Positions 8,392 to 17,013 of a stretch of DNA of 64,000 nt are shown here, in pieces; the stretch's first letter is position 1, and each line of letters begins with the position of its first letter. The notes below the pieces were generated by a model. That model ran no database searches. It saw only the letters and a list, made by a program, of their open reading frames with translations, and was not told the DNA's origin. The stretch is from Sphingomonas panni (GTDB taxonomy: Bacteria > Pseudomonadota > Alphaproteobacteria > Sphingomonadales > Sphingomonadaceae): NCBI RefSeq assembly GCF_022664435.1, contig NZ_JAKREU010000003.1:186001-250000 (forward strand), given 5' to 3'. Position numbers and translations under genes: made by a program.

Positions 8392-9873
8392 TCACCCCTC
8401 GTCCCGCACGACCCGCGCGACCTCCTCGACCGTGGTCACTCCGGCACGCACCTTCGCCACGCCATCGTCCAGCAACGCCGGATTATCCACCCGCGCCGCG
8501 CGCTCCAGATCGGCCTCGGCCGCACCGTTATGGATCATCGCCTGCAACCGGTCGTCGACCGCCACGACCTCGTACAGGCCCGCACGCCCGCGATAGCCCT
8601 CGTGGTGGCATGCCTCGCAGCCGCCCTTGCGCCACAATTTCTTGCCCGGCTTGATCGCGCCGCCCAGCAGCACACTGTCCGCCTCGGTCGCGCGGTCCTG
8701 CCAGCGGCATTCGACGCACAACCGCCGTACCAGCCGCTGCGCGACCAGCCCGACCAGCATCGGCGCCAGCAGGTAGCGCTCGACCCCCATGTCGATCAGC
8801 CGGGTGACCGATCCGATCGCGGTATTGGTGTGCAGCGTCGACAGCACGAAATGGCCGGTCATCGACGACCGCACCGCCGTCTGCGCGGTTTCCTGATCGC
8901 GGATTTCGCCGACCATGATGACGTCGGGGTCCTGCCGCAGGATCGCGCGCAGTCCCCGCGCGAAGGTCATGTCGGTACGCGGATTAACCTGCGTCTGCGC
9001 GATTCCCGCCAACTCGTATTCGATCGGGTCTTCGACCGTCATCACGTTGCGGCGGCGGTCGTTGAGCCGGGTCAATGCGGTGTAGAGCGTCGTCGTCTTG
9101 CCCGAACCGGTCGGTCCGGTGACCAGCAACAGCCCGTGCGGACGTTCGAGCAACCGCGCGAACACCGTCTCGTCCCGTTCCGACATGCCGAGGCCGGCGA
9201 GGTCGAGCATCATGCCCCCACGTTCGAGCAGGCGCAGCACCACGCGTTCGCCATGCTGGGTCGGCATGGTCGACACGCGGGCATCGACGTCGTGCCCGCC
9301 GATGCGCAGCGTCACCCGCCCGTCCTGCGGCGTGCGGCGCTCGGCAATGTCCAGCTTCGCCATGACCTTGATCCGGCTGACCAGCAAAGGGGCCAGCGCG
9401 CGCGGCGGCTCGACGATGTCGCGCAGCACGCCGTCGATGCGGAAACGGACGACGAGGCGCTTTTCCTGCGTCTCGACATGGACGTCGGACGCGCCTTCCT
9501 TGATCGCCTCCAGCAGCAGCGCGTTGATCAGGCGGATGACCGGCGAGTCGTCGCGTGCGTCGAGCAGGTCGTCGACCGCCGCCGCGCTGTCGGCCAGCGC
9601 CGCGAGATCGGTTTCGGCCAGTTCGATATCGGCGGCGGTCGAGGCGCTACCGCCATAGCTCGCCTGCAACGCCGCATCGAACGCGCCGTCGTCCAGCGCC
9701 ACGAACGGGATGCCCGGCGCGACCCGCTGCACCTCCAGCATCGCGTCCAGCGTCGCGTCGGCGCGGTGGACGCATTCCATGCCCGCCTTGCCCAACCGGA
9801 TCAGCACGCCGCCCTTGCGCGCATAGCCATAGGGCAGGCGCACCGGTTCGGCATGGAGCAACGTGTCGGTCAC
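8392..9873 (-). CDS. gspE: Type II secretion ATPase GspE
   Basis: GspE is the cytoplasmic hexameric ATPase that powers pseudopilus assembly. The 493-residue product shows Walker A GPTGSGKTT, the Asp box, Walker B ILRQDPDVIMVGEIRD, the His box STLHTNTAIGSVTRL, and the zinc-binding domain with two CxxC pairs (LCVEC and GCEAC). The N1 domain is short. A GTG start at 9873 was chosen because it overlaps the gspM stop as GTGA, the same coupling seen elsewhere in this cluster. Order on the minus strand is gspL, gspM, gspE, gspF. Confidence 0.95.
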   Translation of the reverse strand: MTDTLLHAEPVRLPYGYARKGGVLIRLGKAGMECVHRADATLDAMLEVQRVAPGIPFVALDDGAFDAALQASYGGSASTAADIELAETDLAALADSAAAVDDLLDARDDSPVIRLINALLLEAIKEGASDVHVETQEKRLVVRFRIDGVLRDIVEPPRALAPLLVSRIKVMAKLDIAERRTPQDGRVTLRIGGHDVDARVSTMPTQHGERVVLRLLERGGMMLDLAGLGMSERDETVFARLLERPHGLLLVTGPTGSGKTTTLYTALTRLNDRRRNVMTVEDPIEYELAGIAQTQVNPRTDMTFARGLRAILRQDPDVIMVGEIRDQETAQTAVRSSMTGHFVLSTLHTNTAIGSVTRLIDMGVERYLLAPMLVGLVAQRLVRRLCVECRWQDRATEADSVLLGGAIKPGKKLWRKGGCEACHHEGYRGRAGLYEVVAVDDRLQAMIHNGAAEADLERAARVDNPALLDDGVAKVRAGVTTVEEVARVVRDEG

Positions 9874-10367
9874 GGCTGGAACTCCACGGTCGCATTGACC
9901 CGGCCGGAGGTAGCGCCCCGCTGCATCGTCACCCGCCGCACGTCGATGGTGCTGGTCGACGCGACCGAACTGAGCCACGTCACCACCGCCGGATAGGGCG
10001 CATCGGTCAGTGTCGCGGTGATCGCGCCATTCGCCTCCGCCACGACCGGCTGCAACCCGGCAGTCGCCGCGATGGAGGTGATGACCGCTTGCGGAGGCCC
10101 GGAAGCGATGGTCTGCGGCGCGGACTCCAGCCGCCCGGCGGCACGGACCCGCGCCATCAGCGTCTCGGCCTGGCGGATATCGGCACGCGCCAGCGCCCGC
10201 GCCGCCTGCACCGGCTTCACCACGCCGTATACCAGCACCACCCCGGCCAGCAGCGCCGCCAGCGTGCCCACCAGCACCCGCTCGCGCGTGGTCAGCCCCT
10301 GCCACCAGCTGTCGAAGCGACCCAGCGCCGCTTCGATGCGGGCGTTGCGTTTCAGCAGGACGATCAT
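9870..10367 (-). CDS. gspM: Type II secretion protein GspM
   Basis: This 165-residue bitopic membrane protein has a short basic cytoplasmic N-terminus (residues 1-32), one membrane helix (about 33-50) and a periplasmic ferredoxin-like domain, which is the GspM architecture. The segment LTTRERVLVGTLAALL before and in the helix is typical of the family. GspM pairs with GspL and stabilises the platform. Its start overlaps the gspL stop (ATGA) and its stop overlaps the gspE start (GTGA), so the four minus-strand genes are tightly coupled. Identification rests on architecture plus position. Confidence 0.88.
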   Translation of the reverse strand: MIVLLKRNARIEAALGRFDSWWQGLTTRERVLVGTLAALLAGVVLVYGVVKPVQAARALARADIRQAETLMARVRAAGRLESAPQTIASGPPQAVITSIAATAGLQPVVAEANGAITATLTDAPYPAVVTWLSSVASTSTIDVRRVTMQRGATSGRVNATVEFQP

Positions 10368-11473
10368 GCGCCGCGTGCCACGATGCGCAAAGTCCCGCCG
10401 GGGGCCGCCACGACCTGTGCCGCGACGCCCGCCGCCGACAATGCCGCACGCACCCGGTCGGCCATGCCGGTCTCGGGCGATTCGCATTCGATCGTCAGCG
10501 CATTTCCTTCGAAGCTCATCGTCCGCACCACCAGGACCGGCCCGATCGGGCTGAGTGCCCCGCCGACCCGCGACAGCAAGGGCACGAACCGGTTGCTCCC
10601 GGTCGGACGCGGCAGCAGGTCGGCGACCCGCACCATGAAATCGTCGCCCCCGGTCGGCACCGACGGCGCGGTCGTCGCGACCAGCTGTTGCAGCGCGTCG
10701 TAGCGCCGCTCGGCAATGCGTTGCAGCATCAGCGTATCGGCCACCGCGATCACGCCATGCGCCAGCGCCGCGATCCCGAGGATCATCGCGACCTTGCGCG
10801 TGGTGCTGGGCCACGCCGTACGCCTGCGGGCATAGGCACCTTGCCGCAGGTCGATCGGTGTCGCCGCCACCCGGTCGGCCAGCGATGCCGGTGGAAAGGC
10901 CGCGCCGTCGCCCGCCATCGCTTCGGGCAGCGGATCGCCCGACGCCGCCACCTTGGGCCGCCCCGCCGCCTCCCATGCCGCGACCAGCATGGGCAATGGC
11001 AGCGCAAATCCGGTGCCGTCGGCGGCGCGGACCAGCGCGCGGCCGCCCGTCACCTCGACGCTCCACCCCTCGACCGGGACCGGCAGCACCAGCGCATCGG
11101 GTATGAACGCCGACGTACCGATCCCGGCGGCTTCGGCGATGGCGATCCATTCGGCCATCACGCCGTGCCGGACCACCGCCACCAGATAGCGTTTGTCGCC
11201 GACCGTATCGCCCAGCGCCAGATGCACCGCGTCCAGCGGATCGGCGATCCGGTCCTCGATCGCGAAGGGTAATGCCGCCAGCCTTTTGGCCCGGCTGGGC
11301 AGCGGCAGATCGACGGCGAGGAGAAGGACCGATTCGGACGGCACGAGCAAGGTTGTTGCCGCGACCGTCCCATCGACTAATATGGCTTCGCCGCCCGCGA
11401 CAGCCCACACGCCGGCGGCCGGACCGGCGGGGGCGGGTTCGATTGTCACAATGGCTTCATCGTGTGGACGCAT
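10364..11473 (-). CDS. gspL: Type II secretion protein GspL
   Basis: GspL is the bitopic platform protein that recruits GspE. The product (369 residues from the ATG at 11473) has an actin-like cytoplasmic domain (about residues 1-245), one membrane helix (VAMILGIAALAHGVIAVADT) and a periplasmic ferredoxin-like domain. An ATG at 11491 in the same frame is possible but would overlap the divergent gspG start. The start regions of gspL and gspG lie only about 10 bp apart, so the promoters of both operons must overlap or lie within the opposing coding sequence. Confidence 0.9.
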   Translation of the reverse strand: MRPHDEAIVTIEPAPAGPAAGVWAVAGGEAILVDGTVAATTLLVPSESVLLLAVDLPLPSRAKRLAALPFAIEDRIADPLDAVHLALGDTVGDKRYLVAVVRHGVMAEWIAIAEAAGIGTSAFIPDALVLPVPVEGWSVEVTGGRALVRAADGTGFALPLPMLVAAWEAAGRPKVAASGDPLPEAMAGDGAAFPPASLADRVAATPIDLRQGAYARRRTAWPSTTRKVAMILGIAALAHGVIAVADTLMLQRIAERRYDALQQLVATTAPSVPTGGDDFMVRVADLLPRPTGSNRFVPLLSRVGGALSPIGPVLVVRTMSFEGNALTIECESPETGMADRVRAALSAAGVAAQVVAAPGGTLRIVARGA

Positions 11474-11483
11474 TGGGGCGTGG

Positions 11484-11969
11484 ATGCGCATCTTATTCCG
11501 AAAGTTTCGTGACACCTTGGCCGCGAACCCCGCCGCCCGCAAGGTTTCTGTCCCTGACAACCAGGCCGGCCTAACATTGGTCGAAATGATCGTCGTGCTG
11601 GCGATCATCGCGCTGGTCGCCGCGTTGATCGTGCCCAACGTCATCAACCGCCCCGATCAGGCGCGGGTGACGACCGCCGGCACCGATATCAAGTCGATCT
11701 CCGGTGCCCTCAAAATGTACCGGCTCGACAATGGCGATTACCCGACGACGAATCAGGGGCTTAAGGCGCTGGTCGAAAAACCGACCCAGCCACCGGTCCC
11801 CGGCGCCTATCCGCCCGATGGTTACCTGTCGCAGATGCCGCAGGACCCGTGGGGCAATCCCTATGTCTACGAATCGACCGGTGGGCGCTTCACGATCAAG
11901 TCGCTCGGCAAGGACGGCAAGCCCGGCGGCGAGGGCCTCGACGCCGATATCGACGGGTCGGCGCGCTGA
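11484..11969 (+). CDS. gspG: Type II secretion major pseudopilin GspG
   Basis: This is the major subunit of the T2SS pseudopilus. The 161-residue prepilin has the processing motif G-LTLVEMIVVLAII with Glu at mature position 5. The C-terminal half has typical GspG features: SGALKMYRLDNGDYPTTNQGL, PPDGYL and DPWGNPYVY, which bind calcium and fold the beta region. The leader before the cleavage Gly is about 29 residues from the ATG at 11484, longer than the usual 6-13, though no repeat is evident in it. It heads the plus-strand operon gspG-H-I-C-D. Confidence 0.95.
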   Translation: MRILFRKFRDTLAANPAARKVSVPDNQAGLTLVEMIVVLAIIALVAALIVPNVINRPDQARVTTAGTDIKSISGALKMYRLDNGDYPTTNQGLKALVEKPTQPPVPGAYPPDGYLSQMPQDPWGNPYVYESTGGRFTIKSLGKDGKPGGEGLDADIDGSAR

Positions 11970-11983
11970 TCCACGCCCAGCTT

Positions 11984-12080
11984 CGTCATTCCCGCGCAGG
12001 CGGGAATCCATTGCCGCCGACGTTTGTGAGCGATTCGCACCGTCAGCGTCGATGGGCTCCCGCCTGCGCGGGAGCGACGG
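11984..12080. repeat. REP-like inverted repeat spanning the gspG-gspH junction and gspH leader
   Basis: Facing units CGTCATTCCCGCGCAGGCGG (from 11984) and TCCCGCCTGCGCGGGAGCGA (ending near 12080) occupy the gap after the gspG stop and run into the gspH reading frame. The only usable start codons for gspH upstream of its prepilin cleavage site (GTG 12026, TTG 12011) lie inside this element. The element therefore supplies both start and leader of GspH. Confidence 0.82.
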
Positions 12081-12526
12081 ACGATTCCCAGTCCGGCATG
12101 ACCCTGATCGAGATGCTGATCGTCCTTGCCATCGTCGGCGTGGCGGCGGGAGCGGTCAGCCTCGGCATCGGCGCCGCCACCCGCGCGCCCAATGTCGAGA
12201 CGGAAGCGCGACGACTGGCCGTCCGGCTGCAGGCGGCGGCGGACGATGCGATGCTGGGCGACCGGCTGATCGCGCTGACCACCGACACGCACGGCTATGG
12301 CTTCGCCCGGGTCGGCCCACGCGGGCTGACGCCGATCACCGACGATGCGCTGGCGTTCCACACCCTGCCCGGCGGCATGGTCATGGCGCTCGACACCGCA
12401 CCGCCGGTGATTTTGGGCGTCGACGGCACCGGGCAACCGCTGGGCGCGACGGTGACCGGCGGCGACCAGACGTGGCGGGTGCAATATGACGGCGTGACGG
12501 CGCGGGCGACGAAGGTGACGAAGTGA
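12026..12526 (+). CDS. gspH: Type II secretion minor pseudopilin GspH
   Basis: GspH is a minor pseudopilin at the pseudopilus tip. The prepilin motif SG-MTLIEMLIVLAIVGVA has Glu at position 5, followed by a GspH-type beta-rich domain. An ATG at the mature Met (12098) would leave no leader, so translation must begin upstream, within a REP-like element. GTG at 12026 gives a 24-residue basic leader; TTG at 12011 gives 29. The 166-residue size fits the family. The stop overlaps the gspI start as GTGA. Start choice is uncertain; the identity of the gene is not. Confidence 0.88.
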   Translation: MSDSHRQRRWAPACAGATDDSQSGMTLIEMLIVLAIVGVAAGAVSLGIGAATRAPNVETEARRLAVRLQAAADDAMLGDRLIALTTDTHGYGFARVGPRGLTPITDDALAFHTLPGGMVMALDTAPPVILGVDGTGQPLGATVTGGDQTWRVQYDGVTARATKVTK

Positions 12527-13017
12527 AGATCCTCCCCGGCACGGGGAGGGGGACCATGCGCAGCATGGTGGAGGGGGCTGTCCCCAGACGCGACCGTTGC
12601 GTTGCGCGGCGCTCCCCCTCCACCATCCGCTACGCGGACGGTCCCCCTCCCCGTGCCGGGGAGGATACAGATTCCGGCTTTTCTTTGATCGAGGCGATGG
12701 TGGCGCTGGCGGTATTGGCGATCGCCACGGTAGGGCTGATCGGCGCGGTCGAGCAGCACATCGATTCGACCCGTGGCGTCGAACGGCGCGCGATCGCGAT
12801 GTGGGTCGCCGAAAACCGGCTGGCCGATCTGGAAGTGGGGACGCCGGAGGCGAATGGGGAAACGGTGGACATGCTGGGACGGAACTGGAGCGTGGCGGTG
12901 AACCGGACCGCGACCAGCGATCCCGCGCTCGACCGGGTGACCATCACCGTCACCCCGGCAGGGGAAAGTGCGGTCATGGCCCGGCTCGACGGCTTCCTGC
13001 GCAAGGACGCGGCATGA
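12523..13017 (+). CDS. gspI: Type II secretion minor pseudopilin GspI with repeat-derived leader
   Basis: The prepilin motif DSG-FSLIEAMVALAVLAIATVG and the C-terminal domain (GVERRAIAMWVAENRLADLE) identify GspI, which starts the tip complex with GspJ and GspK. The start is a GTG at 12523 coupled to the gspH stop. The leader before the cleavage site is 52 residues, compared with about 6-10 in known GspI proteins. Almost all of it is translated from a 136-bp palindromic repeat inserted in frame. No ATG, GTG or TTG occurs in frame in the last 36 codons before the cleavage Gly, so a short leader is impossible here. Confidence 0.9.
   Translation: MKILPGTGRGTMRSMVEGAVPRRDRCVARRSPSTIRYADGPPPRAGEDTDSGFSLIEAMVALAVLAIATVGLIGAVEQHIDSTRGVERRAIAMWVAENRLADLEVGTPEANGETVDMLGRNWSVAVNRTATSDPALDRVTITVTPAGESAVMARLDGFLRKDAA
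12530..12665. repeat. 136-bp palindromic element inside the gspI leader
   Basis: The element begins TCCTCCCCGGCACGGGGAGG and ends with the inverted counterpart CCGTGCCGGGGAGGA, with internal arms around ACCATGCGCAGCATGGTGG and CCACCATCCGCTACGCGG. It lies wholly within the 5' part of gspI and keeps the frame open. Only one copy is seen in this window, but its form (inverted ends, structured interior) is that of a dispersed repeat. Confidence 0.85.
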
Positions 13018-13793
13018 TCGTCGTCGAACGCCTGAAAGTCCGTGAACGCTGGGTCGACTGGCTCGCCGCCGCCGCGATCGTGTCGGTCGCCTTCGCGCTC
13101 GCCGGCGTCGTCTGGCGCATCGCCGGTCACGCCGATACCGGCGCGATCACCGTGCCCTCCGACGCCCGCGCCCGCGCGGTCACCGTCGACACCGGCCCGG
13201 CCATCGCCTGGTCCCCCTTCGGCAGCCCGACCGCCGCCGACGCGACCTCACCAACCGGCATCCAAGCGGTCCTGAAGGGCGTCGTCTTCGCCCGCCCCGC
13301 CGAACTGTCGATCTCGTTCGTGTCGATCGGCAACGAACCAGCCAAGCCGTACAAGGTCGGCGACGCGCTGGCAGGGGCGCAGGTGACCGAGATTCGCCGC
13401 GACCGCATCATCCTGAACAATGGCGGGCGGCTCGAATATCTCGCCTTCCCCGATCCGTTCGGACAGGCGACGCCCGTGCCCGGTGCCGCCCCCGCCCCTG
13501 CGCCGGGCCAGCCGATGGCGCAGCCCGCCCCCGCCACCACGCCCGCGCCCCCCAGCGCACAGGCGGTGCTGTCGCGCCTGAACGCCACGCCCGTAGCCGG
13601 GGGCTATGCGATCGGCGCCAACGCCCCGCCGGGAATGCGGCAGGGCGATGTCGTCCAGTCGGTCAACGGCGCCGCCATGACCGACCAGTCCGCCGTCAAT
13701 TCCGCCATCGCCAGCGCCGCCGCATCGGGGCAGGCACAGGTCACCATCCTTCGCGACGGCAAGCCGATCACCGTCTCCATTCCCATTCGTTAG
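13014..13793 (+). CDS. gspC: Type II secretion protein GspC
   Basis: GspC links the inner-membrane platform to the secretin GspD. The 259-residue protein has a cytoplasmic N-terminus, a membrane helix (about residues 15-38), a homology-region domain (LKGVVFARPAELSISFVSI to GRLEYLAFPDP), a Pro/Ala-rich linker, and a C-terminal PDZ domain (GMRQGDVVQSVNGAAM). The ATG overlaps the gspI stop as ATGA. It is immediately upstream of gspD, the usual order. Confidence 0.92.
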   Translation: MIVVERLKVRERWVDWLAAAAIVSVAFALAGVVWRIAGHADTGAITVPSDARARAVTVDTGPAIAWSPFGSPTAADATSPTGIQAVLKGVVFARPAELSISFVSIGNEPAKPYKVGDALAGAQVTEIRRDRIILNNGGRLEYLAFPDPFGQATPVPGAAPAPAPGQPMAQPAPATTPAPPSAQAVLSRLNATPVAGGYAIGANAPPGMRQGDVVQSVNGAAMTDQSAVNSAIASAAASGQAQVTILRDGKPITVSIPIR

Positions 13794-13804
13794 GGTTTTC
13801 CCCC

Positions 13805-15850
13805 GTGCGCCACCGCTTCGCCTCCGCCTTCCTGTCCCTCGCGCTCGCCGCGACCAGCCTGTCGCCGGCCATGGCGCAAGCGCAGGCCGCCGACATCGTC
13901 GTCAACATGCGCGGCGTGGAGATCGCCGACGTCGCCGATCAGATCAGCCGCATCACCGGCCGCACGCTGATCCTCGACCCCACGGTCAAGGGGCAGGTGA
14001 CCGTCACCTCGGCCGAACCGCTGTCACCGGCGGGCGTGTGGGAGTTGTTCCAGTCGGTGCTGCGCGCCAACGGCTTCGCGGCGGTGCGTTCCGGCTCGGC
14101 ATGGCGCATCATCCCACAGGCCAATGCAGTGCGCGACGGCGGCGTGCGGTCGCGCGGGGTCGGCGGACAGGAACTGACCACGCGTATGGTCCGCCTGTCC
14201 AACGTCCCCTCGGCCGATGCCGCGCGGATCGTGCGCCCGCTGGTCGCCAGCTTCGGCAGCGTCGAGCCGCTGACCCAGCCCAATGCGATCGTCGTCACCG
14301 ACTATGCCGATAACGTCCGCCGGATCGAGGCGCTGGCCCGCTCGCTCGACGGCGGCGGCGGTTCGACCTTCGCCACCATCACGCTGACCAACGGCAACGC
14401 CGCCGATATCGCGACGGCGATGCAGGCGGTGCTAGGCGAGGGCGGCGCGCGCGTCGCGGGCGATCCGCGTAGCAACACCATCCTCGTGCGCGGCACGCCC
14501 GCCGGCGTCGCAGAGGCGCGCCGCATCGCCCAGTCGCTCGACGCGCGCGGCGGCAGCGCGACCATGTCCACCCGCGTCTTCCGCCTGAACTATGCCGATG
14601 CGGAAAGCGTGACCGAGGTGCTGCGCGGTATCCTCGGCCAGCAGCAGTCGGCGACCAATCCGGTCGCCCGCAGCCTCTCGACCGTCAGCCAGCGCAACAA
14701 TGCCGGGCAGGCGCTGTCGGGCCTGATCGCCAATGGCGGCGCGAATGCGGGCGCGCTGGCCGCCGCCGCCAATGGCGGAGGGCTCGGCACCGGCGGCAGC
14801 ATCAGCACCGTGGGCCAGAACCAGACGGCGACCCCGGCACAGGGCTTCACCACCCCGGACATCACCGTTCAGCCCGCCCCCGACATCAACGCAGTGGTCG
14901 TGCGCGGCACGCCGACCGCCATCGCCCAGATCGAACGGCTGATCCCCGACCTCGACGTCCGCCGCCCACAGGTGCTGATCGAAGCGGCGATCGCGGAAAT
15001 CACCGGCGACGATGCCGAACGGCTTGCGGTACAGATCGGTACGGCGGGCGCTGCGCTGACGCAGGTCAGCGGGGCCGGTACGTCGTTCACGAATGCCGGC
15101 AGCTCCCTCGGGCAGATCCTGGGGGTATTGGGCGTGCCGGCGGCCGGGCTGCTGTCCGGCGGTCTGTCCGCCAATATCGGCATCGGCAACGACTTCTCGA
15201 TCCTGGTACAGGCGCTCAGTACCTCGCAAAAGGCAAACCTGCTCTCGACCCCGCAGATCACCGTCCTCGACAACAAGCTCGGCGAGTTCGTCGTGGCGCA
15301 GGAAGTGCCGTTCGTGACGGGTTCGATCCTGACCGGCAACGGCACCGCCAATCCCTACACCACCATCGAACGCAAGGACGTCGGCATCACCCTGCGCGTC
15401 CTGCCGCGCATCAATGCCGGCGACACGATCCGGCTGGAGGTAAGCCAAGAAGCCTCCTCCATCGCCCCGACCCAGGTCAGCGGCGCGGCGGACATCATCA
15501 CCAACAAGCGATCGGCCAACACCACCGTCCTCGCCGACAACGGCCAGACGATCGTGCTGGGGGGTCTGACCAGCGACGATTACCAGCGGCTGCGCAGCCA
15601 GGTGCCGATCCTCGGCAGCCTTCCCATCGTCGGCGAGCTGTTCAAGGGCCGCACCGAAAGCCGCCAGAAGCGCACGCTGTTCGTGTTCCTGAAACCCACC
15701 ATCCTGCGCGACGGCGCGGATGCGGCGGAGGCGGCGCGCACGCGTTACGACCGGTTGCGGCGGGAGGAAGTGTTGCAGGGGGACAAGCGCAGCCTGCTCC
15801 TCAATCCCCCCGCCCCGCGTCTGACCATGGAAATCGACGGGATTTATTGA
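13805..15850 (+). CDS. gspD: Type II secretion secretin GspD
   Basis: GspD forms the outer-membrane secretin channel. The 681-residue product begins at GTG 13805 with a signal peptide ending near SPAMAQA. It has the N0 domain (IVVNMRGVEIADVADQISRI), repeated N1-N3 KH-like domains, and the C-terminal secretin core with VPILGSLPIVGELFKG and TLFVFLKPTIL. A Gly/Asn-rich insertion (about residues 300-345) lies in the N3 region. There is no obvious lipobox; a pilotin, if used, is not in the window. It is the last gene of the plus-strand operon. Confidence 0.95.
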   Translation: MRHRFASAFLSLALAATSLSPAMAQAQAADIVVNMRGVEIADVADQISRITGRTLILDPTVKGQVTVTSAEPLSPAGVWELFQSVLRANGFAAVRSGSAWRIIPQANAVRDGGVRSRGVGGQELTTRMVRLSNVPSADAARIVRPLVASFGSVEPLTQPNAIVVTDYADNVRRIEALARSLDGGGGSTFATITLTNGNAADIATAMQAVLGEGGARVAGDPRSNTILVRGTPAGVAEARRIAQSLDARGGSATMSTRVFRLNYADAESVTEVLRGILGQQQSATNPVARSLSTVSQRNNAGQALSGLIANGGANAGALAAAANGGGLGTGGSISTVGQNQTATPAQGFTTPDITVQPAPDINAVVVRGTPTAIAQIERLIPDLDVRRPQVLIEAAIAEITGDDAERLAVQIGTAGAALTQVSGAGTSFTNAGSSLGQILGVLGVPAAGLLSGGLSANIGIGNDFSILVQALSTSQKANLLSTPQITVLDNKLGEFVVAQEVPFVTGSILTGNGTANPYTTIERKDVGITLRVLPRINAGDTIRLEVSQEASSIAPTQVSGAADIITNKRSANTTVLADNGQTIVLGGLTSDDYQRLRSQVPILGSLPIVGELFKGRTESRQKRTLFVFLKPTILRDGADAAEAARTRYDRLRREEVLQGDKRSLLLNPPAPRLTMEIDGIY

Positions 15851-15859
15851 CGCCCCTAC

Positions 15860-15888
15860 CGTCACCCCGGGCTTGCCCCGGGGTGACG
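15860..15888. terminator. Perfect hairpin after gspD (terminator or repeat unit)
   Basis: A perfect 12-bp inverted repeat, CGTCACCCCGGG and CCCGGGGTGACG, with a 5-base loop lies 9 bases after the gspD stop and just before the convergent hydrolase gene end. There is no T-run, so it is not a classic Rho-independent terminator; it resembles a single REP-type unit. It may still end transcription in both directions. Confidence 0.6.
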
Positions 15889-15901
15889 AAGCAGAGAGCG
15901 A

Positions 15902-16951
15902 CTATGCTCCAACCCCCAACCGCTTTCCCAGCCAGCGATCGATCAGGTCGATCGTATCGGGATCGGAAATCGGCCAGCCGCGATATTCCGCCGTGCCGTC
16001 GCCGGTCATCATCAGCGGCTTGAAGGCGTGTTCGACCTTCGGCATCCGCGCCACCGTCGCATCCGGATTGTCGCTCAACGCACCCAATGCGGAGGGGATG
16101 GCCAGCCGGTTGCTAATCACCGTATCGCCGGCAGCATAGAGCGCGAGTACGGGTGCCTTCACCTGCCGCAGCACCGCGCCCGGCCCGACCGTGTAGAGCG
16201 ACGACGTCGCCGGATCGCTCAGCGTCTTCACCGCCCCCTCAGCCTGCGCTGCCGTCCAGCCCGCCGCGACGAACGCATCGACCACCCCTGCCCGGCCCGT
16301 CGCGACCAGCCCCGGCGCACCGCCGCCGGTCAGGTCATCCAGATAGCGCCGCGTCGCATCGATCACGTCCGACACCGCCACGGGCTTCATTCCCGACGTC
16401 GCCAGCTGCTCCTGCATCGAATCGAGGAACAACTTGCCCCGCTCGCCCGCGGGGGCCGACAGCATCACCACCGCCGCGATCGGCGGTGCGGCGACGCGCG
16501 GCGTAGCGACCGCCAGCGCCGGGCCGATCACCCCGCTCTGGCTCATCCCCAGCACCGCGATCCGCGCGGGATCGATCACGTCGCCCCGCGTACGAAGCCA
16601 CGCCAGCACCGCCGCCGCATCGCGCTGCGCCACGTCGATCGCGTCGAAGAACGTTCCGGTCGACTTGCCCATGCCGCGCTTGTCGAAACTGCACGTCGCG
16701 ATCCCTCGCGCCAGCAACCGCTGTTCGAGCAGCGGATAGATGCCGTGCGGCGACTCCCCCGCTCCGCCCAGCAGCAGCACGACCGGCGGATGCTGCACGC
16801 CCGGCGGCAGTTGCAGTTCGCCCGCCAATGTGACGCCGGGTTCGGAAGCGATCCGCACCGCCTCCTTGGTCGGCGGGGTCTGGGCGAACAGCGGCGCGAC
16901 CGGCGCTCCGATCAGCAGGGCAAAGGGCAGCAGGCGTCGTGCGGCGATCAT
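15902..16951 (-). CDS. Secreted alpha/beta hydrolase (dienelactone hydrolase-like)
   Basis: The 349-residue protein has a signal peptide (MIAARRLLPFALLIGAPVAPLFA) and an alpha/beta-hydrolase fold. The oxyanion-side segment is VVLLLGGAGESPHG, the nucleophile elbow is GMSQSG, an acidic residue follows in ALYAAGDTVI, and the catalytic His is in KVEHAF. The motif SFDKRGMGKS is common in esterases and acyl-peptide-type hydrolases of this group. Substrate cannot be deduced. Its location next to the T2SS operon raises the possibility that it is an exported substrate, but nothing in the sequence proves this. Confidence 0.82.
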   Translation of the reverse strand: MIAARRLLPFALLIGAPVAPLFAQTPPTKEAVRIASEPGVTLAGELQLPPGVQHPPVVLLLGGAGESPHGIYPLLEQRLLARGIATCSFDKRGMGKSTGTFFDAIDVAQRDAAAVLAWLRTRGDVIDPARIAVLGMSQSGVIGPALAVATPRVAAPPIAAVVMLSAPAGERGKLFLDSMQEQLATSGMKPVAVSDVIDATRRYLDDLTGGGAPGLVATGRAGVVDAFVAAGWTAAQAEGAVKTLSDPATSSLYTVGPGAVLRQVKAPVLALYAAGDTVISNRLAIPSALGALSDNPDATVARMPKVEHAFKPLMMTGDGTAEYRGWPISDPDTIDLIDRWLGKRLGVGA

Positions 16952-17013
16952 CGTCGGTCACTCCGTTGGACAGGGTCGGTCATGGATAAGGGTCGGCCGC
17001 GCGGCCGGTCAGG

